23,492 nucleotides of DNA from Pseudomonadota bacterium (lineage in GTDB: Bacteria > Pseudomonadota > Gammaproteobacteria > Steroidobacterales > Steroidobacteraceae), in the NCBI GenBank assembly GCA_023391335.1, contig JAEWBG010000042.1, forward strand, positions 1 through 23,492, read 5' to 3'. Positions 7,252 to 15,832 of the stretch are shown here, in pieces. Made by a program: the position numbers and the translations under genes. The notes under the pieces are model-generated. The model ran no database searches. It had not been told where the DNA came from and saw nothing but the letters and a program-made list of their open reading frames with translations. The first letter of the stretch is position 1; each line of letters starts with the position of its first letter.

Positions 7252-7291
7252 CGCGTCCGCAGTTTGCTTGCGTGAGTTCTGGCGAGACGCG
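7252..7291 (+). promoter_or_regulatory. Possible expression-platform stem
   Basis: CGCGTC (7252-7257) can pair with GACGCG (7286-7291), ending 12 nt before ATG 7304. With no T-run after it, a translational switch is more likely than termination. Only 6 bp, so speculative. Confidence 0.25.
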
Positions 7292-7303
7292 GCTACCTAT
7301 TTA

Positions 7304-7843
7304 ATGTCATCACAGCGGTTATCAGCTCAGCAGCGCATTGCACACGTCCTTCGAGCTTTCGCGAGACTGCTGTTCATCGGCACCCTCGCGGCCGTCGCAA
7401 GTGCGTCGCCGACTGCTTTGATCGGCCAGCCTGCTCCCGATTTTGCTTTGCGGACGTTTGGCGGGGAGAACTTGCGGCTCTCTGAGCATCTCGGCGAGGT
7501 CGTCATCCTCAATTTTTGGGCAACTTGGTGTGGGCCGTGCCGCCAGGAGATGCCACTGCTCGATGAGATTCAGGACAAGTATCACCGCGCGGGCTTGGTA
7601 CTGATGAGTATCAATCTGGATGAAGACCAGCAGCGCGCCGAAGAATTCGCACGTACGTTGAAAATTTCCTATCCCGTGCTGGTCGATTCCAAAAAGGAAG
7701 TCGCGAAGGCATTTCAGGTCGGCACCATGCCGGCAACGATCCTGATCGATCGCTCCGGAGTCATCCGGTATGTGTCCGACGGATATAAGGCTGGTTACGA
7801 GAAGCGCTATACCGACAAGCTTCGCGAACTGCTCAACGAATAA
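7304..7843 (+). CDS. TlpA/ResA-like thioredoxin-fold protein
   Basis: A 180-residue membrane-anchored or secreted thiol-disulfide protein. A hydrophobic N-terminal segment (about 17-35, LRAFARLLFIGTLAAVASA) acts as signal or anchor. The AhpC/TSA-type TlpA domain follows: IGQPAPDFALRTFGGE, VVILNFWATWCGPC with catalytic C76 and C79, and the cis-proline loop VGTMPATILID. Family members reduce or isomerise periplasmic cysteines in cytochrome maturation or envelope proteins. ATG 7304 is chosen although its ribosome site is weak; the in-frame TTG at 7268 would add 12 residues. It is the first gene after the riboswitch and 41 bp before the next gene, so it heads the operon. Whether it serves the machine or is a passenger is unknown. 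Confidence 0.88.
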   Translation: MSSQRLSAQQRIAHVLRAFARLLFIGTLAAVASASPTALIGQPAPDFALRTFGGENLRLSEHLGEVVILNFWATWCGPCRQEMPLLDEIQDKYHRAGLVLMSINLDEDQQRAEEFARTLKISYPVLVDSKKEVAKAFQVGTMPATILIDRSGVIRYVSDGYKAGYEKRYTDKLRELLNE

Positions 7844-7884
7844 CTTCCGATAGCAATGAACATTATTTCGATCGGGTGCATGCC

Positions 7885-8481
7885 ATGTTTCGCAAGCTGA
7901 TTCTGTTGATTGCCTTGGCGAGCGCGAGCCTATCGCTTTCGGCACAGGAGCCCAATGCTCCAGCCGCCGACTCTGCCCCTGTGGCTACCGCTACGAGCGA
8001 GGCTCCGGCACCGGCCTCGGCGCCGCCCGAGGACTTCAAGAGCATGGATCAAGAGGTGCAGTCGCTTAAGAAAGACGTGTTGGACCTGAATCGCGAATTG
8101 TTCGTGCTCGAAGAAGATTTGCTCTTTCCTGCCAACACTCAGGTCGCAGTATTCGTATCCATGGATGTGGGCGAATTTTTTGCGTTGGATTCGGTGACCA
8201 TCAAGCTCGACAACAAGGAAGTCGCCAACTACCTCTACACCGAGCGCGAAGCTCAAGCTTTGCTCAAAGGCGGCGTGCATCGCGTCTATATCGGCAATCT
8301 GAAAACGGGCGAACACGAGTTGCTTGCACTGTTCACCGGACAGGGGCCTCACGCACGCGACTATCGCCGCGGCGCAACGGTGAAATTGGAGAAGGGCGTC
8401 GGTGCGAAGTACATCGAGCTGAAGATCAGCGATCGCGCGTCGAAGGCGCAGCCCGAATTCATCGTGAAGCAGTGGGAATGA
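7885..8481 (+). CDS. Exported coiled-coil protein of the ExbBD/TPR operon
   Basis: A 198-residue protein. Signal peptide 1-20 (MFRKLILLIALASASLSLSA), Ala/Pro-rich linker 21-49, a short amphipathic coiled coil about 51-80 (MDQEVQSLKKDVLDLNREL), then a probable beta-rich domain with FPANTQVAVFVSMDVG and GVHRVYIGNLKTGEHEL, which looks like a repeated-strand or PEGA-like fold. I do not recognise a named family. ATG 7885 is chosen over GTG 7876 because it puts the basic residues at the N-terminus. Its place between the thioredoxin-like gene and the TPR genes suggests a periplasmic structural part of the same system. Confidence 0.85.
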   Translation: MFRKLILLIALASASLSLSAQEPNAPAADSAPVATATSEAPAPASAPPEDFKSMDQEVQSLKKDVLDLNRELFVLEEDLLFPANTQVAVFVSMDVGEFFALDSVTIKLDNKEVANYLYTEREAQALLKGGVHRVYIGNLKTGEHELLALFTGQGPHARDYRRGATVKLEKGVGAKYIELKISDRASKAQPEFIVKQWE

Positions 8482-8519
8482 TGCGAATTGCAGGTCTGTC
8501 GGGTTGAAGATTTGAGCCG

Positions 8520-10454
8520 ATGAGAATCCAAAGCAAGCTTGCGGTGTGGTTATCGACGAGTGTAGTGGCAACTGCACTCGCGATTGCACCTGCGCATGCG
8601 AAGGCCAAAAAGAAAGTGGCCGACAAGCCGCTCGTCGGCATGCCTCAGGAAGTGAAGGATCTGCACTGGGGCGATGTGCTGTTCTACTTCTATCAAGGCG
8701 ACTATCTCGAAGCGCTCACTCGCTTAGGCGCCTCCCAGGATTTCGGGCGGCTGCAGCACCACACCGTCGAAGCGGAGCTATTGAAGGGCGGGCTATATCT
8801 CTCGCTCGGTCAGCACGAGGAAGCGGGGCGCATCTTCAAAGCCTTATTGAACGACAACGTACCGCTCGATGTGCGCAACCGCGCTTGGTTCTATCTGGCG
8901 AAGGTTTGGTATCAACGCAACTACCTGGACCAGTCCGCCGAAGCGCTCGCCTCGATTCGCGGTGCATTGCCCGGAGATCTCGAGCCGGAGCGTCATCTGC
9001 TCGAAGCGCAAGTGCTGATGTATTTGAATCGCTATGACGAGGCAATTCGCGCGCTCGAACGTTGGCAGCCGGTGGGCAGTGGCAACGACGTCTGGTCTGC
9101 GTACGCACGTTTCAATATCGGCGTCGCGCTCGTCCGGCAGGGGCGGATCGATGACGCGACGAAGTTGCTCAGCGCGGTTGGTGAAATCGATGCACCCACT
9201 GAAGAGCTTGCCGCGTTGCGTGACAAGTCCAATCTCGCGCTCGGATATGCGCTGCTCAAGGCGAATCGTCCCGGCGAGGCGAAGAACGCGTTGCAACGAG
9301 TTCGACTGGTGGGGCCGCAATCGAACAAGGCACTGCTTGGTGTCGGTTGGGCGGATTCGGCCGAAGAGCAATACACCAAGGCATTGGCTCCATGGCTCGA
9401 ATTGCGCGGCAGAAATCTGTTGGATGCAGCCGTGCAAGAGTCCTATCTCGCGGTGCCGTATGCGTATTCCAAGCTCTCGGCCGATCGCCAAGCCGCTGAG
9501 CAGTACACGGTTGCGGTACAGGCCTTCGACGACGAGACGCGACGTATCGACGAGTCGATCGCCTCCATTCGCAGCGGGCGCTTGTTAGAAGCGATTGTCG
9601 CCAACGACAAGGGCGATGAAAAAGTCGGTTGGTATTGGCAATTGCAGCATCTGCCCGACGCGCCGGAGACTCGCTATCTCTATCACCTGATGGCGACCAA
9701 CGAATTTCAGGAAGGCTTGAAAAACTATCGCGACCTGCGCCTGATGCAGCGGAATCTCGCACGCTGGTCGCTGAGCATGGAGGCATTTCACGACATGGTC
9801 GATACGCGGCGCAAGGCGTACGAGCAGCGTCTGCCGATGTTGCAGAGCACGCTCGATACCGTCGATCTGGATGCAATCGAAGCGCATAAGAACGATCTCG
9901 AGTCACGGCTTGGTGCAGTCGAGCGCGACAACGACATTGCTGGCCTCGCCACGGCTCGCGAGCTAGATCAATGGAATAAAGTGCAGCGTATCCAAACCGT
10001 GCTGGCTGCCGCTGATCAGTCCGATCCGCTCGTCCAAGAGATGCAGGAAAAGGCGCGCCTCATTCGCGGCCGGCTGCTGTGGGACTTCAATTCAAGTTTC
10101 AAAGCGCGACTGTGGCGGGAGAAGAAAGAACTGCGCGAATTGGATGTCGCTTTCAAAGAGGCGCGCCGTCGAGCCGTACTCGTCGATCGCGCGCGCGAAG
10201 ACTATCCAACGCGCACTGAGGAGTTCGCGCAGAAAGTTGCGGCGTTGGAGCCGCGCATGGCGACACTGAATACCCGGCTCGCAGCGGCAGCGGATCAGCA
10301 AAATCGCTATCTGGCCGCCATTGCGATCAAGGAGCTGCAGTCGCAAAAAGAACGCCTCGCTGCATATTCGCTGCAGGCTCGTTATGCGTTGGCATCGATC
10401 TTCGATCGTGCTTCAAGTGCAAGCGGTGCCGGAGAATCGGGGGGCGGACAATGA
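8520..10454 (+). CDS. Large periplasmic TPR protein (first of two)
   Basis: A 644-residue exported protein. Signal peptide 1-27 (MRIQSKLAVWLSTSVVATALAIAPAHA). TPR-like helical pairs run from about residue 45 to 320 (for example Y-F-Y-Q-G-D-Y-L-E-A-L-T-R-L, Y-L-N-R-Y-D-E-A-I-R-A-L-E-R-W). A long, charged, probably coiled-coil region covers about 420-630, and the C-terminus is Gly/Ser-rich. The start ATG is 38 bp after the previous gene; the stop overlaps the next start as ATGA, so the two TPR proteins are translationally coupled and probably act in fixed ratio. Such proteins act as scaffolds, compatible with the periplasmic TPR parts (GltD/AgmU type) of Agl-Glt systems. That assignment rests on context. 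Confidence 0.88.
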   Translation: MRIQSKLAVWLSTSVVATALAIAPAHAKAKKKVADKPLVGMPQEVKDLHWGDVLFYFYQGDYLEALTRLGASQDFGRLQHHTVEAELLKGGLYLSLGQHEEAGRIFKALLNDNVPLDVRNRAWFYLAKVWYQRNYLDQSAEALASIRGALPGDLEPERHLLEAQVLMYLNRYDEAIRALERWQPVGSGNDVWSAYARFNIGVALVRQGRIDDATKLLSAVGEIDAPTEELAALRDKSNLALGYALLKANRPGEAKNALQRVRLVGPQSNKALLGVGWADSAEEQYTKALAPWLELRGRNLLDAAVQESYLAVPYAYSKLSADRQAAEQYTVAVQAFDDETRRIDESIASIRSGRLLEAIVANDKGDEKVGWYWQLQHLPDAPETRYLYHLMATNEFQEGLKNYRDLRLMQRNLARWSLSMEAFHDMVDTRRKAYEQRLPMLQSTLDTVDLDAIEAHKNDLESRLGAVERDNDIAGLATARELDQWNKVQRIQTVLAAADQSDPLVQEMQEKARLIRGRLLWDFNSSFKARLWREKKELRELDVAFKEARRRAVLVDRAREDYPTRTEEFAQKVAALEPRMATLNTRLAAAADQQNRYLAAIAIKELQSQKERLAAYSLQARYALASIFDRASSASGAGESGGGQ

Positions 10455-13270
10455 GCCTTCCCAATTCGACGTTGCGGCACGTGATTGCTGTGCTGTGCGC
10501 ATTCGCCGTCATTGCGACGCCCGTGCACGCGGAGAAGAAACCGAAGCCCACCGGCACAATTAAAGATCTAGAGAATCGCGAAGTGCAGGTTCAGCGCGAC
10601 CCGCCGACCGACGTTACGCATCAACAAGCGATCGAGCAGTACAAGCGATTTCTCGAACTGCAATCGGACAACCAAAAGCTCCGCGCCGAGGCGATGCGCC
10701 GCCTGGGCGATCTGCAAGTCGAGGTGGATGAAGCTTCGCGCGCCAGTGGCGATGCGACGATCGACGGAATGCAGCTGCAGGAGGCGGTGAAGTTATACGA
10801 AGGCTTGTTGAAGGCCTACCCAGACTACGAGCGCAACGATGCCGTTATGTATCAGCTCGCGCGGGCGTACGAAGCGGAAGCGCAGCCGGAGAAAGCGCTC
10901 GCCGTTCTCGATCAACTCGTCGCGAAATATCCCAACAGCACCAAGGTCACCGAGTCGCAGTTTCGCCGTGGCGAAATCCTGTTCAGTTCAGGTCGTTACA
11001 AGGATGCAGAGCACGCCTATGCCGCAGTCGTTGCGGCCGGTAAGGACAGCGGGTTTTACGAACAAGGTTTGTACAAACAAGGCTGGTCTCTCTTCAAGCA
11101 AAGCCGCGGCGAGGAAAGTGTCGAATCGTTCCTGAAGCTGCTGGATCGCGTGCTGATCGCGGATGGCAAGCTGCGCGAGCGCGACGCCCTGTCGCGGCCA
11201 GAACGCGAGCTGACCGACGATGCGCTGCGTGCCATCGCCATCACCTATGCGGATATGGATGGTCCCGAGTCGCTCGATGCCGCACTCAAAGAACGCGGCG
11301 ATCCGCTCTATGCGCATCTCTTATATGAAGGCCTCGGCAATCTGTACCTCGATAAGCAGCGTTACCAGGACGCTGCATTGGCGTACGAAGCCTTTGCGAA
11401 GCGCCGACCGGACGATCGCTTTGCGCCATCGCTCCAGGTGAAGACGATCGAGGCGTATCAGAAAGGCGGCTTCGCTTCGTTGGTGCTGGAGGGAAAGCAA
11501 TCGTTCGTCGAGCGCTATGCGTTCGGTTCCGCGTTCTGGAAGAACCGTTCCATTACGGATGCACCAGAAGTGGCTGCTCAGCTGAAGGCCAATCAGAAGG
11601 ACTTGGCTGAGTATTACCACGCCGAGGCACAGAAAACGAAGAAGGCTGAAGACTACGAGGCCGCCGCCAAGTTCTATCGAGCCATGCTCGACTCGTTCCC
11701 GCAGGATGCACAGGCGCCGGCTACTCGTTACTTGCTCGGCGAAGTGCTGTTCGAGTCCGGTCACTTCGCCGATGCAGCGCGCGAATATGAACGCACTGCC
11801 TACGACTACCCACTGCATGCCAAATCAGCGGATGCAGGTTACGCCGCTCTGGTCGCATATCAGAAGCATGAGGCGACGATTAGCGGCGAATCCAAGGCGC
11901 TCTGGCATCGTCAGTACATCGAAAGCTCGCTGATGTTCGCGAACAGCTTCCCGGAACACGCCGAAGCAGCTCGCGTGATGACGAAGGCTGACGAAGAGCT
12001 GTTTGCGTTGAACGAGTTCGACCGTGTCATCGAAGTATCCAAACAGATTCTGGAGCGTAAGCCGCCTGCCGATCTCAAACAGCAACGCACCGCTGCCACC
12101 TTGATGGCACATTCGCTGTTCGATCGCGGCCGCTTCAACGAAGCCGAGGCAGCGTATGTGCGCGTGCAAGGTTATTTGGCCGCGAACGATCCGGATCGAC
12201 CTGCTATCGAAGAGCGCATTGCAGCGTCGATCTACAAGCAAGCCGAAGCCAAGCAGAATGCCGGCGATGCGAATGGCGCAGTGAATGACTTCCTGCGTGT
12301 CGGCACACTGGCACCCAACTCGAAAGTGCGCGCGAATGCCGAATACGATGCAGCGAGCATCCTGATCAAGAACAAGGATTGGGATCGCGCAGCGCAAGTG
12401 TTGGAAGCGTTCCGGCGCAACTATCCGAATCATCAGCTCGTGCCCGAGGCGACGCGGTCCCTTGCCGTTGCGTATTTGGAAACCGGCCGCTCGACGCAAG
12501 CTGCAGCCGAATTCGAACGCATTGCTGCTCGACAAGAAGAGTCGGCCGATGTGCGTCGCGCGGCGCTGTGGCAGGCGGCTGAGCTCTACGAGAAATCCGC
12601 ATCGCCGACAAACGCGGCGCGGCTGTACGCCAGCTACGTTCAGCAGTATCCGACGCCTCTTGATCCCGCGATGGATGCGCGCCAGAAGCTCGCGGACATG
12701 GCAAAGGATCGCAGCGACGTGAAGGCGCGCTCGCAATGGATCGAAGACATCATTCGCGCCGACAAAGCAGCGGGTGCTGCTCGCACCGACCGCAGTAAAT
12801 ATCTGGCGGCAAAAGCCACGCTGGAGACCGCCGAGCCGCAAGTCGCGATGTTCAAGAGCATCAAGCTGGTTGCACCGCTCGCGAAATCGCTCAAAGCGAA
12901 ACGCAATGCCATGGAAAAGGTGATGACGATTTACAGTCAGGCACTCGATTACCGAGTGGCAGAAGTCACGACGGCAGCGACGTACGGAATGGGCGAGCTG
13001 TATCGGCAACTCGCGGCCGACTTGCTTGCCTCTGAACGGCCGAAGAATCTCGATGCGGATGCGCTGGAACAGTACAACGTGCTCCTCGAAGAACAGGCGT
13101 TCCCCTTCGAGGAGAAGGCCATCGAATTGCATGAAGCGAACGCGAAGCGCGCTAGCGAAGGAATCTACGACGAATCGGTGCAGCGCAGCTTCGATGTGCT
13201 CGCACAATTGAAGCCGGCCCGTTATGCGAAAAGCGAAGTGAGTGAGGACTATGCTCCGTCATTGCGCTAA
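10451..13270 (+). CDS. Large periplasmic TPR protein (second of two)
   Basis: A 939-residue exported protein. Signal peptide 1-27 ending A-V-I-A-T-P-V-H-A, mature start E-K-K-P-K-P. At least a dozen TPR or TolA-binding-like (YbgF/BamD style) helical repeats fill the protein, for example Y-P-D-Y-E-R-N-D-A-V-M-Y-Q-L-A-R-A-Y, Y-P-N-S-T-K-V-T-E-S-Q-F-R-R-G-E, Y-P-L-H-A-K-S-A-D-A-G-Y-A, Y-P-N-H-Q-L-V-P-E-A-T-R-S-L-A. The YP-N-S/H-x-x-x-x-E-A pattern is typical of this class. The ATG overlaps the preceding stop (ATGA). It is probably an adaptor linking the energised inner-membrane complex to the outer membrane or peptidoglycan. Confidence 0.9.
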   Translation: MSLPNSTLRHVIAVLCAFAVIATPVHAEKKPKPTGTIKDLENREVQVQRDPPTDVTHQQAIEQYKRFLELQSDNQKLRAEAMRRLGDLQVEVDEASRASGDATIDGMQLQEAVKLYEGLLKAYPDYERNDAVMYQLARAYEAEAQPEKALAVLDQLVAKYPNSTKVTESQFRRGEILFSSGRYKDAEHAYAAVVAAGKDSGFYEQGLYKQGWSLFKQSRGEESVESFLKLLDRVLIADGKLRERDALSRPERELTDDALRAIAITYADMDGPESLDAALKERGDPLYAHLLYEGLGNLYLDKQRYQDAALAYEAFAKRRPDDRFAPSLQVKTIEAYQKGGFASLVLEGKQSFVERYAFGSAFWKNRSITDAPEVAAQLKANQKDLAEYYHAEAQKTKKAEDYEAAAKFYRAMLDSFPQDAQAPATRYLLGEVLFESGHFADAAREYERTAYDYPLHAKSADAGYAALVAYQKHEATISGESKALWHRQYIESSLMFANSFPEHAEAARVMTKADEELFALNEFDRVIEVSKQILERKPPADLKQQRTAATLMAHSLFDRGRFNEAEAAYVRVQGYLAANDPDRPAIEERIAASIYKQAEAKQNAGDANGAVNDFLRVGTLAPNSKVRANAEYDAASILIKNKDWDRAAQVLEAFRRNYPNHQLVPEATRSLAVAYLETGRSTQAAAEFERIAARQEESADVRRAALWQAAELYEKSASPTNAARLYASYVQQYPTPLDPAMDARQKLADMAKDRSDVKARSQWIEDIIRADKAAGAARTDRSKYLAAKATLETAEPQVAMFKSIKLVAPLAKSLKAKRNAMEKVMTIYSQALDYRVAEVTTAATYGMGELYRQLAADLLASERPKNLDADALEQYNVLLEEQAFPFEEKAIELHEANAKRASEGIYDESVQRSFDVLAQLKPARYAKSEVSEDYAPSLR

Positions 13271-14021
13271 CCCGAGCCGACAATCTGTAGCGGCGCTGCT
13301 TGCATGTGCAGCGATGCTGCTTTCCGCATGCGGTTCCTCGCCAACCCAGAGCCTGCCTTCCACCGCGACTGCGACTGCCGCTCAGCCTGAAACGCCGCAA
13401 GAAGCGAAGTCTCAAGCTGTCACCACGGCTCCATTGAAGGAGAGTGGCGCGAGCGAGGCAAAGCCGAACAAAAGCGAATCGGCATCTGCGGCAGCGCCAG
13501 CCGCTCCCGAGCCTGCATTGCCGCCCGAGGCGGTACAGAAATTCGATCAGGCAGTGGTCCACATGAGCGCTGGGGACACGGCAGCGGCAGAGCAGGCGTT
13601 CAAGACCTTGGCTGCTACCTACCCCACATTCGCCGGTCCGTGGATCAATTTGGGAATTCTGCAGGCCAAAGCAGGGCGGCTCGAGGATGCGGAAAAATCG
13701 CTACAGACTGCGATCGAGCGTAACTCGAACAATGCGACGGCCTACAACCAGCTAGGCATCGTGTATCGGAAATTGGGTCGCTTCAAAGAAGCGGACGAAG
13801 CGTATCAGCACGCGATTCAGGCAGATCCGAACTACGCAAACGCATATCTGAATCTGGGCGTGCTGTGCGACTTGTATCTGCAACAGCCGCAGCGAGCGCT
13901 CGAAGCGTACGAGCACTATCTGTCGCTTGCGGCGAGCCCAGACAAAAAAGTTTCGACTTGGGTGAGCGAACTGAAGAAGCGCGCGGGCGTTGTCGAGCAG
14001 CACAGCGGTAGCGAGGGCTGA
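13251..14021 (+). CDS. TPR lipoprotein (GltE/AglT-like by context)
   Basis: A 256-residue lipoprotein. The lipobox L-S-A-C places the lipidated cysteine at 27; the following Gly predicts the outer membrane. Residues 28-100 are Ala/Pro/Glu-rich linker; residues about 105-245 hold three or four classical TPRs (WINLGILQAKAGRLEDAEK, YNQLGIVYRKLGRFKEADE, YLNLGVLCDLYLQQPQRALE). The gene begins inside the end of the previous gene. ATG 13251 is chosen, with GTG 13242 as alternative; GTGAGG precedes the ATG closely. A TPR outer-membrane lipoprotein next to ExbB/ExbD genes parallels AglT/GltE of Myxococcus, but sequence orthology was not tested. Confidence 0.9.
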   Translation: MLRHCANPSRQSVAALLACAAMLLSACGSSPTQSLPSTATATAAQPETPQEAKSQAVTTAPLKESGASEAKPNKSESASAAAPAAPEPALPPEAVQKFDQAVVHMSAGDTAAAEQAFKTLAATYPTFAGPWINLGILQAKAGRLEDAEKSLQTAIERNSNNATAYNQLGIVYRKLGRFKEADEAYQHAIQADPNYANAYLNLGVLCDLYLQQPQRALEAYEHYLSLAASPDKKVSTWVSELKKRAGVVEQHSGSEG

Positions 14022-14022
14022 T

Positions 14023-14514
14023 ATGCGCATTCAATATCTGATTGCCATGGCTGCACTCTGCGCCGTCGGTGCAAGCTTTGCGGCCGAACCCACAACATCG
14101 GCCGCTGCCACTTCGTCTGCCGCCACTGAAGGCCCGGCTGTGAATACCTCGCCAGGTGTCCCAACCAACGCAAACAGTGCGCCGCAGAAATCAACGCCGG
14201 CAACGGCGGCTTCGAGTGCAAAGCCGTCCTCAGGCACCGCCGCGAATCCCAAACGTTCGGATCGATTGGATTTGGAAACGACAGTGGTCACCGGCAATCG
14301 CGAGTTGCCCAAGGTGCTCTACATCGTCCCTTGGAAGAAATCGGATATCGGCGATCTGCCCGCGCAGCCATTCAACACGCTGCTCGATGAAGTCTTGACG
14401 CCGGTTGATCGTGACGTTTTTCGTCGAGAAGTGACCTACTACGGTGCAGTGTCGTCGGGCGCAAACGCGGGCAGTCCCGCAGCTCAAGCGCCGGCTCCTG
14501 GCACTGAGAAGTAG
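14023..14514 (+). CDS. Small exported protein with conserved-looking core
   Basis: A 163-residue protein. Signal peptide 1-20 (MRIQYLIAMAALCAVGASFA), a low-complexity Ala/Ser/Thr/Pro linker 21-78, then a compact core about 82-140 (LDLETTVVTGNRELPKVLYI, W-K-K-S-D-I-G-D-L-P-A-Q-P-F, D-E-V-L-T-P-V-D-R-D-V-F-R-R-E-V-T-Y-Y). The core is far less biased than the rest and is presumably the functional part, but no family is recognised. ATG 14023 follows GAGGG by 6 nt and starts 1 nt after the lipoprotein stop. It belongs to the same operon, between the TPR lipoprotein and the ExbB-type channel. Confidence 0.85.
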   Translation: MRIQYLIAMAALCAVGASFAAEPTTSAAATSSAATEGPAVNTSPGVPTNANSAPQKSTPATAASSAKPSSGTAANPKRSDRLDLETTVVTGNRELPKVLYIVPWKKSDIGDLPAQPFNTLLDEVLTPVDRDVFRREVTYYGAVSSGANAGSPAAQAPAPGTEK

Positions 14515-14591
14515 GTCGCAGCAATAGAGTTTTACCTAACGCAAGTTTGCAACCCGCATCTGGCTACGGCACCGCAGAGGAGTGACTGTCG

Positions 14592-15287
14592 ATGGAGTTT
14601 TATCACTTTGTTGTGGAGTTCTTCCGTAAGGGAGGATTCTTCTTGTACCCGCTCGCCGCGATCTTCGTCGTGGGCGTGGCGATCGCGATCGAGCGCGCGA
14701 TCTATTTGACCATCGAGGCGACCAACAGCCGCCGTGTTTGGAATGAAGTCGTCCCGTTGATCAGCTCGGGCAACTTCAAGCAGGTGATCGCGATCACCTC
14801 CAAGTCCAAGGCTGCCATTGCGACGGTCCTCAACTACGGCATCGCCCGTCTCGCGAGCGCGCGCCGCCGCGACGATGTCGAGAAGGCGATGGACGAGAGC
14901 TTGCTCGAAATCATCCCGCGGATGGAGAAGCGCACTCACTATCTGTCGGCACTCGCGAATATCGGCATGTTGACCGGCCTTTTGGGCACGATCATCGGCC
15001 TGATCTCGGCATTCGCATCGATTGCGACCGCGAACCCGGCAGAGAAGGCCAGCCTGTTGTCGGCGAGTATCTCGGTCGCAATGAACAACACGGCATCGGG
15101 TTTGATCGTTGCGATCACGCTGTTGCTCAGTCACATGTTCTTGGAAGCGAAGACGACCAAGCTCATCGACAGCTTGGAAATCGCCGCGGTGAAGTTCTTG
15201 AACTCTGTCGTGGAGCGTCGCGCCGAACCGGATGCGGGTGAGCCTGCTCCGACTCGCGGAATGCACGCCGCACGCGGCTTGGCGTAA
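14592..15287 (+). CDS. ExbB/TolQ/MotA-family proton-channel protein
   Basis: A 231-residue inner-membrane protein with three transmembrane helices at about 16-38 (FFLYPLAAIFVVGVAIAIER), 122-144 (ANIGMLTGLLGTIIGLISAF) and 160-184 (MNNTASGLIVAITLLLSHMF). The Leu-Gly-Thr-I-I-G-L-I and N-T-A-S-G-L signatures are the conserved core of ExbB/TolQ proteins, which form the pentameric stator around ExbD/TolR and pass protons. GAGGAG lies 7-10 nt before ATG 14592. A 77-bp gap from the previous gene is the largest inside the operon. Two ExbD proteins follow, an arrangement shared with the AglRQS motor of gliding bacteria. No TolA/TolB/Pal partners are present, so it is not a standard Tol locus. Confidence 0.94.
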   Translation: MEFYHFVVEFFRKGGFFLYPLAAIFVVGVAIAIERAIYLTIEATNSRRVWNEVVPLISSGNFKQVIAITSKSKAAIATVLNYGIARLASARRRDDVEKAMDESLLEIIPRMEKRTHYLSALANIGMLTGLLGTIIGLISAFASIATANPAEKASLLSASISVAMNNTASGLIVAITLLLSHMFLEAKTTKLIDSLEIAAVKFLNSVVERRAEPDAGEPAPTRGMHAARGLA

Positions 15288-15325
15288 TCGACAGTCTGCA
15301 GCGCCAACCTGCTTAAGAGAGAGTC

Positions 15326-15832
15326 ATGGCACAGTCCAAAGTGACACGACGCGTGATGCGCAATCACGCTCGATATCGAGGACGACACGAGCTCAATGTC
15401 GTCCCGATGATCGACATGATGGTCATTCTGGTGTTCTTCCTGATCTTCACCGCGGTCTTTACCAAGACCAACGTGCTGGAGCTCAATCTTCCCGGTGCGG
15501 ACAGTGCCGTACCTGACCTGCCGGAAGGGTTGAACTTGGAAGTCATCGTTCGCAAAGCGGGTATCGAGGTGGCCGATCGCGGCACGGGCTTGTTGAAGAG
15601 CCTGCCGCGCACTGGTAACGACTATGATTTGAAAGCTTTGTCCGATTATCTGCAGCTCGTGAAATCCAAGTATCCGGACAAGCAGAACGCGACGATTCTT
15701 TTGGAGCAGGACATCTCTTACGACACGCTCGTGCACGTGATGGACACGGTTCGCGTGTTCCAGGTGCCGAACTCGCAGTGGGATATGGCCGAGCTCTTTC
15801 CTGATGTCTCCGTCGGAGATGCGCCAACATGA
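15326..15832 (+). CDS. ExbD/TolR-family protein (first copy)
   Basis: A 168-residue bitopic inner-membrane protein: short basic cytoplasmic tail, one transmembrane helix from about residue 24 (LNVVPMIDMMVILVFFLIFT) with the key proton-relaying Asp at 30, then a periplasmic domain. The start follows GAGAGAG by a short spacer. Its stop overlaps the start of the second ExbD by ATGA, so they are coupled. The protein is longer after the helix (LPGADSAVPDLPEG, V-I-V-R-K-A-G-I) than a minimal ExbD, in keeping with the peptidoglycan-binding periplasmic part known in TolR/ExbD. Confidence 0.93.
   Translation: MAQSKVTRRVMRNHARYRGRHELNVVPMIDMMVILVFFLIFTAVFTKTNVLELNLPGADSAVPDLPEGLNLEVIVRKAGIEVADRGTGLLKSLPRTGNDYDLKALSDYLQLVKSKYPDKQNATILLEQDISYDTLVHVMDTVRVFQVPNSQWDMAELFPDVSVGDAPT

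Noticed and set aside
11825..13207. Long antisense open frame (about 460 codons) opposite the second large TPR gene
   Set aside because: It is a shadow of a GC-rich, strongly coding plus-strand gene. Its translation is Arg/His/Cys-rich with no domain, signal peptide or ribosome site.
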